This document shows positions 14,701-39,570 of a DNA stretch of 64,000 nucleotides, one piece after another. The stretch is from Podocnemis expansa. Taxonomy: Eukaryota > Chordata > Testudines > Podocnemididae. Every line of letters starts with the position of its first letter. The stretch's first letter is position 1. The stretch lies in assembly GCA_007922195.1 (NCBI GenBank), contig ML682005.1, forward strand, positions 25,889,015 through 25,953,014. Direction: 5' to 3'. The notes below the pieces were generated by a model. That model worked only from the letters and a program-made list of their open reading frames with translations, was not told where the DNA came from and made no database searches. The position numbers and the translations under genes were made by a program.

Positions 14701-15122
14701 CCCACAGGAGATTTTTGGTTCCGACAGCCTCGGCTTTGCTCTTCCCGCATTGCATTAACCCTACTCCCTGGAAACAGGCCGACGGCTCCCGTTTTGCAGG
14801 GGGGCGCCGAAGCACCCCCAGCTCCTTACGGGCAAGAGGCCGCGAAGGGCCGGCCACTGACCCTCTCCCGCCCCTGAGCTAACAGCTGGGAGGGGACGGC
14901 CCTTAGCGGCTCCGACCCTGCCCGGCCGCGGGCGCTACAGCCGCGACCAGCCCCAATGACACCGCCTGGCCCCGCCCCCGCCGCCATGTCACTCACCAGC
15001 GCCAGGCCCGGACCAGGCCCGGCGGGGACCCTGCCCGAGAGGAGCCGCTGCAGCGTCAGGGCACGGGGCCAGCCGCGGCGCCGGCAGCAGCCCCGCGAGA
15101 GCAGCAGGTAGCGCAGCGCCAT
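3425..15122 (-). CDS. AFG3L2: AFG3L2, 5' part of gene (six coding exons, residues 1-218; 3' part outside window)
   Basis: Subunit of the m-AAA protease, an ATP-dependent zinc metalloprotease of the mitochondrial inner membrane that degrades misfolded membrane proteins and processes precursors, as a homo-oligomer or with paraplegin (SPG7). Six exons join without a frame break into 654 nt. Visible parts are an Arg-rich N-terminus (1-42, targeting peptide), [10 protein letters not shown] (76-85), a Gly-rich stretch, WDDKEFR followed by a hydrophobic membrane segment (about 154-172), [17 protein letters not shown], and [13 protein letters not shown] of the intermembrane-space domain. The Walker A/B and HEXXH exons would lie below base 1. 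Start chosen at 15122: strong context (G at -3 and +4) and similarity to the human N-terminus. An in-frame ATG at 15218 would add 32 residues but probably lies upstream of transcription start. AFG3L1 is the main alternative; NNYLSKG and the PRELID3A-SPIRE1 neighbours favour AFG3L2. Confidence 0.95.
4250..5145 (+). mobile_element. CR1 LINE fragment (3' end of ORF2 and 3' UTR)
   Basis: Decayed CR1 inside AFG3L2 intron 5. It ends in the CR1 3' signature: gactctatgacc, then gtcccttccagtcttatg and an attctatg-like octamer (gcttctatgac). Many stops; 5' truncated, as usual. Confidence 0.75.
5706..5741. repeat. A-rich simple repeat
   Basis: Runs of A broken by single G (a12 g a12 g pattern). In AFG3L2 intron 5. 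Confidence 0.85.
7078..7230 (-). CDS. AFG3L2: AFG3L2 coding exon 5 (first membrane segment)
   Basis: 153 nt, 51 codons, phase 0 at both ends; acceptor AG at 7231-7232 and donor GTGAGT at 7072-7077. It encodes [11 protein letters not shown], the hydrophobic segment [18 protein letters not shown], then [22 protein letters not shown] and the segment after the membrane helix are strongly conserved in AFG3L2. Confidence 0.96.
7655..7960. mobile_element. MITE fragment related to family E
   Basis: ctgtgtcttcactaatggtg, gcaaattcatcgctgtc and gtgaagacctgctcaatcga. Right boundary unclear. In AFG3L2 intron 4. Confidence 0.4.
8344..8702 (-). mobile_element. MITE, family C (TGTTCCCTCTAA ends), copy 1
   Basis: Ends tatgttccctctaa and ttagagggaacattg; flanks ATCCAGAA / ATCCATAG. 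The interior (tcatttccatcaccagatca) is the reverse complement of copy 2. In AFG3L2 intron 4. Confidence 0.75.
9040..9170 (-). CDS. AFG3L2: AFG3L2 coding exon 4 (Gly-rich linker)
   Basis: 131 nt; acceptor AG at 9171-9172 and donor GTATTC at 9034-9039. It encodes [15 protein letters not shown], then a run of Gly broken by one Ala, [11 protein letters not shown] and ends RLQK. Human AFG3L2 has a comparable Gly run and KRGGKKDD. The Gly run is coded by near-pure GGA/GGT triplets, so length variation is likely. Confidence 0.93.
10053..10394 (+). mobile_element. MITE, family C, copy 2, inverted relative to copy 1
   Basis: Ends caatgttccctctaa and ttagagggaacacag; flanks GCCCCACC / GCCCCACT. The interior carries tgatctggtgatggaaatga. 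In AFG3L2 intron 3, so the two copies bracket exon 4. Confidence 0.78.
10706..11003 (+). mobile_element. hAT-like MITE, family B (CAGGGGTCTCAAAC ends), perfect 8-bp duplication
   Basis: Ends caggggtcgcaaac and gtttgagacccctg. Flanked by perfect TCCTAAAG (10698-10705 and 11004-11011). Contains a 12-base C run. In AFG3L2 intron 3, ending just past the exon 3 donor. Confidence 0.82.
11044..11112 (-). CDS. AFG3L2: AFG3L2 coding exon 3
   Basis: 69 nt; acceptor AG at 11113-11114 and donor GTACAA at 11038-11043. It encodes [20 protein letters not shown], the conserved family sequence followed by a hydrophilic linker. A hAT-like element ends only about 40 bases past the donor, at 11003. Confidence 0.92.
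12099..12198 (-). CDS. AFG3L2: AFG3L2 coding exon 2
   Basis: 100 nt; acceptor AG at 12199-12200 and donor GTAATT at 12093-12098. It encodes [14 protein letters not shown]... ending SQPPK plus a split Gly codon. The start is poorly conserved against mammals, but the end matches SRPPKG of the human protein. Part of the cleavable or matrix N-terminal region. Confidence 0.85.
13925..14340. mobile_element. MITE, family E, interrupted by a family B insertion
   Basis: gaaatatgcgagttacttaa (13936) and ccttcaactcagtgctaacc (14227) match family E pieces at 22430 and 44740; the part between, 14010-14196, is a younger insertion. Confidence 0.5.
14010..14196 (-). mobile_element. hAT-like MITE, family B, nested
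   Basis: ctggtgtctcaaactc to gctgcgacccctt, flanked by GACTACAT and GACTACAC. Inserted in another MITE (13925-14340). Confidence 0.72.
14511..14612. mobile_element. Foldback retroposon fragment
   Basis: gtgctgtggcacttttaaag, then an abbreviated junction and gcatctgacaaagtgagatt. In AFG3L2 intron 1. Confidence 0.6.
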
Positions 15123-15480
15123 AGCCAGGCCCAACGGCCGCCTCGCCGCCCGCCCGCGAGACACCGCCAAACACGGCCAGGCGCCCTGCCCCGCCCCCGC
15201 CGCGGCGTCTGATGTCATCACGCGCTTTCCAGACCCCGCCCCTTCACCCTTGGCAGCTCTCTTATTGGCTGCGCCGCGAGGCCCCTAAGCTCCGCCCCTT
15301 TTCCTACTAGGCCCCGCCCTTCTCGCTAAAGCCCCGCCCCTCCGCCACCCGCCCGGCTGGGATCCCTCCATCCGCTCGCCTCTCTTCCCTGTCCCTCCCC
15401 TCAGCACACTCTAGCCACGCCCCTCCCGCCTGGCTCCGCCCCCGCCCCTCTCCTGTGGCATGACTCTGGTGGGAAGGTTG
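14700..15480 (-). promoter_or_regulatory. AFG3L2: AFG3L2 CpG-island promoter
   Basis: GC- and CpG-rich stretch around AFG3L2 exon 1, with several GC boxes (ccgcccc, 15150-15450). A minus-strand CCAAT box lies at 15264-15268, about 145 bases before the ATG. The palindrome TGATGTCATCA (15210-15220) resembles a CREB/ATF site. No TATA box is visible, as usual for a housekeeping promoter. Assigned by eye. Confidence 0.75.
14997..15122 (-). CDS. AFG3L2: AFG3L2 coding exon 1
   Basis: 126 nt, 42 codons, ending in phase 0 at a consensus donor (GTGAGT, 14991-14996). It encodes an Arg/Leu-rich, acid-free peptide beginning [16 protein letters not shown], as expected of a mitochondrial presequence. It sits inside a CpG island. 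Confidence 0.85.
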
Positions 15481-15490
15481 TGATAATTCC

Positions 15491-15652
15491 AAGGGGGCAG
15501 CCCTGTTAGTCTAGTCCAGCAACAAACCAAACCAAACCAAAAATCCCCAACAAAAAACAAGCAGTCCTCTGGCACACAAAGACTAACACGTTTATTTTTC
15601 ACAGGAGCTTTCCTGGGAGGAAATCCCACTTCGTCAGATGCTTCGAAGATGG
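15491..15652 (-). mobile_element. Foldback retroposon copy, left orientation
   Basis: aagggggcagccctgttagt..., gtcctctggcacacaaagac and atcccacttcgtcagatgct on the plus strand are the reverse complement of the family tail and arm. Lies at the upstream edge of the AFG3L2 CpG island. Confidence 0.68.
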
Positions 15653-16900
15653 GGGTGAGGGTAAGAGGCATGACTAAGGGAGGAAGGACAAGAACAGAGT
15701 AACAAAGGAAATAGTTGAAAGCAGCGTTTCTCCGGGGAACACAGTCAAATGGTTCCCTGGCCTTTCTGCATGGGGTGGGTGAGCGGGCGGCAGGGAGAGA
15801 AGTGGGGACAAGAGAATCAGCAAGGCAGAGAGCTGACCTGTGCCTGGATTTAAAATGCCCCAATTACAGCAAAGCTTTCAGGCAGGGGCATTGCTGCCCT
15901 AAAAAAGGATACGGGCCAGGGCCCCACCTGCTGCTGCACGGCCACTTCCCAGAGCCCAATCCAGGAACTGGATTGGACTCCTCCAGCCAGCAGCCTGGCC
16001 TGGGTCCAGCCCCTGCTGCTGATGGCCAGTGGTAGGCAGGCCGGACCCAATCTAGCCCCAGACACTGCCAGCCCAGATTTGGCTGCTGGTGGCTGGGTCC
16101 AATCTGGCCCCAGCCCCTGCTGCCGAAGCCCCAGCAGAGATCCAGCCCCTGCCACTGCTGGCCAGCAGGAGGCAGCACGGATCCAGCCCCCATCCTGCCG
16201 CCGCCGGGGCAGGGCCAAGGGGGGGGGGGGGGGGGGGGGGGCTGCTGCTGCCCCTCAGGCCCTGCTTCCAGGTGCATGTTGACCTCTACCACCACCTTGC
16301 TCCTTTGCTGTGGCACTTTATGTTTCTCACTGGAATCATCAGTAACAGTGGTGGGACATGCAAAATTCCCCAGACACAGCAAAGCTTCCATCCCTTCCCC
16401 CATAGCCAGCCAAGTCCCAGTTATTTCAGTTTTAAGTTGTTTGCATAACCATTATGTATCTATTTTTAGAAATAGCTGTGTTACATTCATAAAACTGGAT
16501 TTAATTCAGTTTCCTAAATCGCTTTTGCAGGGTTGCATAACAGCTAAACATTACAACCATTACAGCTAGTCTATTATTTTTTCTGAGAAAGTTTTCATCA
16601 GGTGTTTCCCAGCCCACTAAAGAGCAAGAAATTGGTCTAAAGGGACAACAAGAGCGCAAGATAGCAAAAGAGGTGGAAGAGAGGGAGTGAGGAGAAAAGG
16701 TTGAGGTGTCTGTAGCAGATCAGAGCATGACCCTTCAGCATTGGCTGGATGTATTTAGTTTTAACAAAAGCCAAGTTGATTTGGCACTAGTAGCAACCAT
16801 CTCCTTCTGCTCACAGTTTAGCATCACAGCTGCCCTTGTCTTCCCCTCCCCCTTCTGTCTGTAGGGTGTCTCTCACTTATCTTGGCTCAGCACACGCTGT
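15653..16900. other. Intergenic spacer between divergent AFG3L2 and PRELID3A
   Basis: GC-rich low-complexity sequence to 16260, then ordinary AT-rich DNA. Several long reading frames occur but are products of the repeated ccagcccctgctg pattern and lack codon structure. No gene seen. Confidence 0.6.
16219..16241. repeat. 23-base G run
   Basis: Uninterrupted G tract in a GC-rich, imperfectly repetitive stretch (15950-16260, recurring ccagcccctgctgc). Able to form G-quadruplex; the length is probably unstable. Confidence 0.9.
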
Positions 16901-16904
16901 AAGC

Positions 16905-17092
16905 CAGTGGTTTTCAAACCTAGGACCCTGACCCAGTACTGGGTCATGGACTCTCACCTACCGGCTTATGGCACTCCCTGCTGCCACCACCAAAAGACTG
17001 AAATGAATTGCTGAAAGATTAATTGCTGGGCTGTGGGCATAAATGATTTTTTTTTCAACTGAGTCCTAAGAAAAAAAGTCTGAAGATCACTG
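16905..17092 (-). mobile_element. hAT-like MITE, family A
   Basis: Inverted ends cagtggttttcaaac and gtctgaagatcactg, flanked by near-identical octamers CTGTAAGC and CTGTAGGT. Opposite orientation to the copy at 475. Confidence 0.68.
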
Positions 17093-17261
17093 CTGTAGGT
17101 CCTTGGGGCTAACTGAATTAATACTGAATAGAGTTTAACTACAAGTGTAGCCAAAATCAAACTCTGAGAGACCCGCCAGACATTGTGTTGGCAGAGCCAT
17201 GGTCAAACTCTCCGTGAAAGGAAATGGAGTGTTCAGCCTTGCTTCAGATGCATCCAGGAGC

Positions 17262-17391
17262 CTGGGCAAATAATGTAGTGGCTAGCACCTCTGCTTAATA
17301 TGCAGAAGATCCTGGGTTCGAGCCCCAGGGGGTTGTACTCCATGATCTCACAAGGTCCCTTCCAACCCTATGATTTGATTGATTGATTGAC
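17262..17391 (+). mobile_element. tRNA-derived SINE with CR1-like tail (tortoise PolIII/SINE type)
   Basis: The head has an anticodon-like stem (17290-17294 with 17302-17306, 7-base loop), a perfect T-arm (17312-17328) and a B box GGTTCGAGCCC (17315-17325). The D arm and acceptor stem do not fold, so it is not a live tRNA. The tail (17341-17391) is a CR1 3' end, caaggtcccttccaaccct followed by GATT repeats. This head-plus-CR1-tail plan is that described for turtle Pol III SINEs. Confidence 0.72.
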
Positions 17392-17394
17392 TTG

Positions 17395-17935
17395 AAACTG
17401 GGTGTGGGGGGGTATTTCAAGTGCACACTAAATTGGCATACCAATATTAGTGGCTGACAACTACAGGGGGTGGGAAATTTGGGGGGATAGCGAGTGTAGG
17501 GGGGGGGTTTAGGGAAATCTCTGGATGCACCTGTTATTGACACCCCTCCTCCAGTTGACTTTACTCCTGCTGCAGTGGGTGCTGAGCAAGGCAGATGTAA
17601 CGACACCACCCAGCACAGCCGCAGGGGGTCCCTTTAAGGCCCTCTGGGGAGGGAGAGGGTCTATCACTTGTTCTGAGAGGTGACGAGCAGCGATTTCCCT
17701 GTCACCCTTCTTGCACCCCGTGAATTTCCCAAACCCCCACAGCTGTCAGCAAGCAAGTGGTACACCAATTTAGTGAGCACCCCAACACCCTCCCAGTGTC
17801 AGCTAACAAGTTACACCACGATAGTGAGCACCCCAACACCCCCAATGTCAGCTAGTAAACTTACACCAATTTAGTGAGTGCCCGAAACCCCCCCGATGTG
17901 AGCTAGGAACAGCGTTACACCACTTCAGCGAGCTG
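17395..17935. repeat. Foldback repeat with 51-bp tandem units, beside the PRELID3A promoter
   Basis: On the right, four units of about 50-52 bases (17745-17935), each with cagctaacaag-like, acaccaatttagtgagc and cccaacaccc segments. On the left, an inverted unit (17395-17455: gggtgtggggggg, cacactaaattggcataccaa) and further inverted pairs (ggaaatttgggggg at 17469 with gaatttcccaaacccc at 17722). Not assigned to a family. Confidence 0.6.
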
Positions 17936-18377
17936 TCTCACACTTCCCCCTACACGGCCCCCCCCCAATTTCAAATCCCAGCGAGCACACTGCTGACGAG
18001 CCGCAACAGCCAGCGTGGTTAGCTCGGGGGAGCAAACCAGGCCTCGCGCTCCCGGAGAGCGGGCGAGTCACAGGAGCAGCCGCCACGGCCGAGCCCGGAA
18101 ACAGCGCCGCGCAAGAGGCGCCCGAACGTCGGCGCGAGCTCGATGACGCGCGAATCACGTGACGCGAGGGGACGCCATTCCCTCGTCACGCGGCTGCCTC
18201 CGGGCGAGGCTCCTCCTGGTGTCCCGCGAGCGCCACCCCCGCGCCACGTCACCCGTGAGGTCATTGGAAGCCCTCCGGCCTCGCGGCTTCCCGCCCCGCC
18301 CGCGCCGAGCCGGCTTCTCGGCTGGCAGCCCGGCGCGCGGCGACCAGCGCGAGGCTGCGGCGGGGCAGAGCGGAGCC

Positions 18378-35290
<16,913 letters not shown>

Positions 35291-35798
35291 GGCCAAAGAG
35301 CACCAAGGAACTGATGACCAGAACAACTGTATCCTGTGAACTCTATTTCCTTGGATCTCTTCTCTAAGCTCATCTTCCGTAATCTCTTGTCTTTAGAAGA
35401 ATGTCAGAACTCGAGAAATTATTTTGCTAGATTTCTCTCTAGCCTTCATATCAATTTGTCTTCACTGGGCAAACTAACTTGAGCTCTTATACTTACCTCT
35501 ATTTTTATGTAATAACCCCACACTTTAGAGCCAGCTGAAACAAAATCTTTCTGGCAATTTTTTAAAATGCCAAAAAGTGCCTTTTTATAAAGGTGGTAAC
35601 AAGTAGGTTTCTTCTACTTTTTATACCATTTGGTTTTTGTGCTCATAGTTGTTTAAAAATTGTATGTATTTATTAAAAATTTCCTTAAAGAGAGCAGCTG
35701 CTGCCTTTTATAAAGGGCAGATGGGTATGAAAGCACTGAATCTAGTGTCAGCCTTTGCTGCCTAAGTGAAGAGAAAGTGACACACTGTAGAGAACTTG

Positions 35799-35804
35799 AA
35801 TAAA
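35799..35804 (+). promoter_or_regulatory. PRELID3A: Poly(A) signal for the long PRELID3A isoform
   Basis: AATAAA 509 bases past the TGA of exon 6b, within AT-rich sequence that looks like 3' UTR. Other weaker candidates follow; the site actually used is unknown. Confidence 0.45.
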
Positions 35805-37387
35805 TATCTCCATTAAGCTGAAAAGCTAGATCTTGCCTGGTGGTACTGACTCTTGCATTGTTAAATTCTGTCTGAAAATGATCCACAGGTTATTCTGTGT
35901 CTGATGTTTGTATCCAAACACAAAAAGATGTGGTGAGAACCTAAATGTGAATGTAGATATTAGTTTTACTTTGTGGAGATAGAAGATAACATTTATTTTT
36001 GTAATATTTATTCACTGGGTCCCCCACCCTCCGTGGAAAACACTGGAGAACTACAGTCTTCTAAATACATCTTGCTTGTAACAAGGTAACTTGAATGAAG
36101 AGTATCTTTGTTGTTTTAGCTTATTTCACTTACCCACTGTGGAAGTTATTCATATGCCACAAAAAAAGAGATCAAAAGAAGAATCGGCAGCAAATTCAGA
36201 TCCACTTTTCAGGGTGACAGATGTGCTCATAAAGTTTAGGAATACTAAAAAAAGAGAATGCAGAAATGAGAAGCAGAATTGGCTTATCTAGATTTGCACC
36301 CCCCCCCCCCGCTTTCCTTAAGCTTTAACAGTTTTGTATTTTGTGTTTAATATACATTTTAATAATATTTGTGATGTTGGCATGAAAGAATTTTTAGACT
36401 CATTTAAATGTTTCTTGTCACAGTCCTTCATTGTCTGTCTGGGAAAACAAGATTGCAAAATCCAGTAAAACCTACAGAGGAGAATATTTGGAAAAAAAAA
36501 ACAAATTGGATGTCTTCCCAAAAGTATGAAGTCCTAAATTGTTACAAAGGTACTGATCTTTCTTTTGAAGTGGATGCAGAACTGAGTGTTTGAAAGCAGC
36601 ACAAGTTTTTGATGCAGCCTTAAACTTTACTTTGCTGAAAAAAAAAAAAATACTTTTTTGGGCCTGCATGCGCACATGCCAAAAGAACAAAGACTTGATT
36701 CCATGTGCAAACAGCAAACAGTTTAGAAAACTACTTTTGAGTTAAAAGTTTTGAATAGTAAAAAATGATTGTTCCATAACTTGCTGTGATTTGAGTGCTG
36801 TAATATATAATTCTAGCTTGGTGGGAAATTTGCACCAAAGACTTGCACAATGTATTTTGGTAATTGTAGGAACATTATGTTGATGCTTCCATGGTCACCT
36901 TTTAAGCTAAGAGGTAGGCCTGTTACTATCGAAGAATGCTTTCCTACCAAGTAAATTTATTTCCATTGCTAAAACAAGTTTAGCTGCTGATAGCACATAA
37001 TCTTAGTTTTTTAGAACCAAGTCAATGCCAGTAAGCATTTACTTTTTGCCTTCTCCTAAGATTTTTTCCTACATGGAGCAGACTCTTATTCAGAACTAAG
37101 GCCTGGGAGCATATTGCCTTTCTCCAAATGAAAAGGGCAACATCCCTTACAGCAACATGTAAGTTACAAGTCAGTTGACTGTCTAAAGCTGATGTCTCTG
37201 CCTGTGGCAAAGATGCAGGAAGGTTGTCTAGCTGGAAGAAGTGTCTACCACCTTGCTATTTCACCCTGGTTCAAATGAGTGACACACACTGGGCAGAGGT
37301 ATGCAGATGAGTCAGAACAGGTGTGACTAATAAGGAAGTTGTAGTAGTACAACGTTTTCACACATGCCAGCTGTGGGTGGTGATAAA

Positions 37388-37870
37388 TGTCCTGGTGTCA
37401 AAGAAAACAGCTGAACCCAAACTTGAGTGCAGTCCAACAGCTTTAATTACACTTCGAAGTGGAGAGAACAGATAAAATTCTGGTCTCTGCCCCTGAGATA
37501 CATTACAGAAACTTTTATAGCTTAACAGCTACATTAACATACATGCATATACATAGGTAGATGTAACAAGACCTAACATCCTCTAATTGGTACAAATTAA
37601 TATCAGTTCCCTAAAAGGAATCAGGGTCAAAAGGGAAAAATCTCATATAACAGTCAAAAGAAACAGTATTACAAGTTAGCACAATCTGGGCAGGTTTAAT
37701 AAAACAAGTCAAGGATGTCAGCACAACATGTGAAGAGGGAAAAACAAGGACATGGTAGGCTGGCACAGAGAGGTATTGATTACATTCTTTAGGTCTGCAG
37801 TTCTTCACCACATCTCTAATAGCACTGTTATTTGTCTTCGAGTGCATTCCTTCTAAATCCTCTCTCTTTC
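37388..37870 (-). mobile_element. Probable LTR fragment (solo LTR), minus orientation
   Basis: Read on the minus strand there is a TATA box (gctataaaag, 37515-37523), then about 70 bases, then a poly(A)-type signal attaaag (37440-37446), then gctgttggactgcactcaag. That spacing is the U3-R-U5 plan of a retroviral LTR. Boundaries and family not resolved; no coding sequence nearby. Confidence 0.4.
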
Positions 37871-37928
37871 AGGCCTGTTAAACCATTCGTGTCTCAACCT
37901 GGTCAGTTCAGTTAGGAAATTCTTTCAC

Positions 37929-38119
37929 ACTGGTATGTCCATGCTGCAACAAAACACCTGCTTAAGTGGCCCATCCCAGCTGAATCTGTCTCTGAGCTAT
38001 AAAACTGTAGTGTAGATGTGAGTGGGGAGGGTCCTGGAGCCCAAACATCTACACTATAGTTTTATACCTATGTGAGCCAGGTTCAGCTAGTGGGTGCCTG
38101 ACTGCAGTGTATCCATACC
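37929..38119. mobile_element. Palindromic MITE with 22-bp central hairpin
   Basis: actggtatgtccatgctgca and its inverted partner near 38100 (cagtgtatccataccta). The centre is a hairpin with 22-bp arms at 37998-38019 and 38045-38066 that differ at one position. Confidence 0.62.
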
Positions 38120-38946
38120 TCCAGGTCTCTGCAGATTCTTCTAGCCTCTTGCCATTTGCTGGACACCCTTGCAGGTTCAGGCACAATGCTGTTAAATTAA
38201 TCATGTGACCATTGTAGAGGGTAGCCTTAAATGCAGTGTGCAGATATGAAAACAGCTATAATTGGCTTGCTGCATATTTTACTTGGCACTTCCAGCTTTC
38301 CACATAACTGCGTCTGTCCCATTCTGCCTGTCGTCCACTTCTGTAGGACAGCGGTGGCATTATCCCTTCCAGTCCTGTTTGTTTGTCACATGCGTTGGGC
38401 TGTTCCACACTGCTTTATCTTGGCCCAGGCCAATCAGAAGTGCAGTTTCTGGGTGATTCTCTTAAGTGTTCGGGGGGCCTTGCCATAGAGCCATATTTGG
38501 TCACTTTCAGAGAATGGGTAGTTTCTCCTCACTCTTGCTCCTGAGCTGCTTTCTGCTAGCCCCCCTGTGGTCCTGCCCACTCCATCACTCTCTGTGGTTC
38601 ACTCACGTAACTGCTGGCCCTGTCTCCTGGCCCCAGAAGCTGTTCTGCTTGGTCACCAGTTGCTCTGGCTTTTGTAACCTCCCCCTGCTTTGGCCTGGAA
38701 CGCAAAGCCTTGGGTTGTAGCTACGTGGGGGGCTGAAGGGAGTTAATCCTGTTTCTTGGCTGTGTTCCCACCAGAGCTACTTAAGGGCTTCCAGGATGTC
38801 TGCTTACCTAAGGCTTTAGTGGCCCAGGTCACTGCTTCTAGCCATGCTCTGCTCCCCATCTGAGAATCATTCAGGTAAAAATAATACAGGTTACATCTAC
38901 TTTTTAATCATTTGTAAGGCATAGCCTCTTGCATTGTAGTTTAGGA

Positions 38947-39118
38947 CAGTGGTTTTTCAAACCATGGGTTGGGACTCAGTATTGGGTCACAGCACCCCCT
39001 GCTGCCATTCCTGAAAGACTGGAATGCATTGCTCAAAAATGTAATTGTTGGGTTGTGGGTGTTTTTTAATTTTTTTTCAGCTGGGTGCTGAGGAAAAAAG
39101 TTTGAACCCTCAGAACTA
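38947..39118 (-). mobile_element. hAT-like MITE, family A
   Basis: Starts cagtggtttttcaaacc; contains ggactcagtattgggtcaca and gcattgctcaaaaatgtaat. Intergenic. Confidence 0.6.
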
Positions 39119-39453
39119 CTAAGTAATGGCTCACGTTCCACTTTGTCTTCTCTGCCTAACGGATGTTCAGCAGGTCCAACATCACTGCAATCTTTCTTGA
39201 CCTTCACTTGGGAAGCTCGTTCTTGGTCATGTCTGTTGTCTGACTGTAGGGGTTCCACATTACAAGGCTTGTCAGAGCTGTTTTCTGTTCTGCTGTGCTC
39301 CTCTCTTGTGAAGTGCTGTGTCAGTTACAGATGTGGTCCTCTGTGCAGTCTACTTTTTTGACCTGTTCCCTCTCCTCTCATTGCAGTAGTTTTTGTTGAG
39401 CTATTATGGAGTGATATAGTGTCATGAGGGTCAAATTCCAGGGGGTGTGTGGG

Positions 39454-39570
39454 GGATAGCTGTGTTAATCTGCATACAGCAAAAATGAGATTCCTGGGGC
39501 ACCATAAAGACTAACAAATTTCTTCAGGCATAAGTTTCCGTGGGCTGCAACCTCCTTAGCCAAATGCATG
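39454..39570 (-). mobile_element. Diverged foldback retroposon fragment
   Basis: tagctgtgttaatctgcata, ggcaccataaagactaacaa and ggcataagtttccgtgggct. Intergenic between PRELID3A and SPIRE1. Confidence 0.5.

Noticed and set aside
3425..15122. Identity as AFG3L1 instead of AFG3L2
   Set aside because: NNYLSKG and the AFG3L2-PRELID3A-SPIRE1 order fit AFG3L2; full certainty needs the exons outside the window.
15864..16448. Several overlapping long open frames on both strands
   Set aside because: They follow from GC-rich imperfect repeats and the G run; no family resemblance, no splice structure.
17262..17333. tRNA gene
   Set aside because: The T-arm and anticodon-like arm fold, but the D-arm and acceptor stem do not, and a CR1 tail follows; it is a SINE head.
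18159..18377. Open in-frame extension upstream of the PRELID3A ATG
   Set aside because: 73 codons are open but there is no ATG in that frame, and the family N-terminus starts at MKIWSS.
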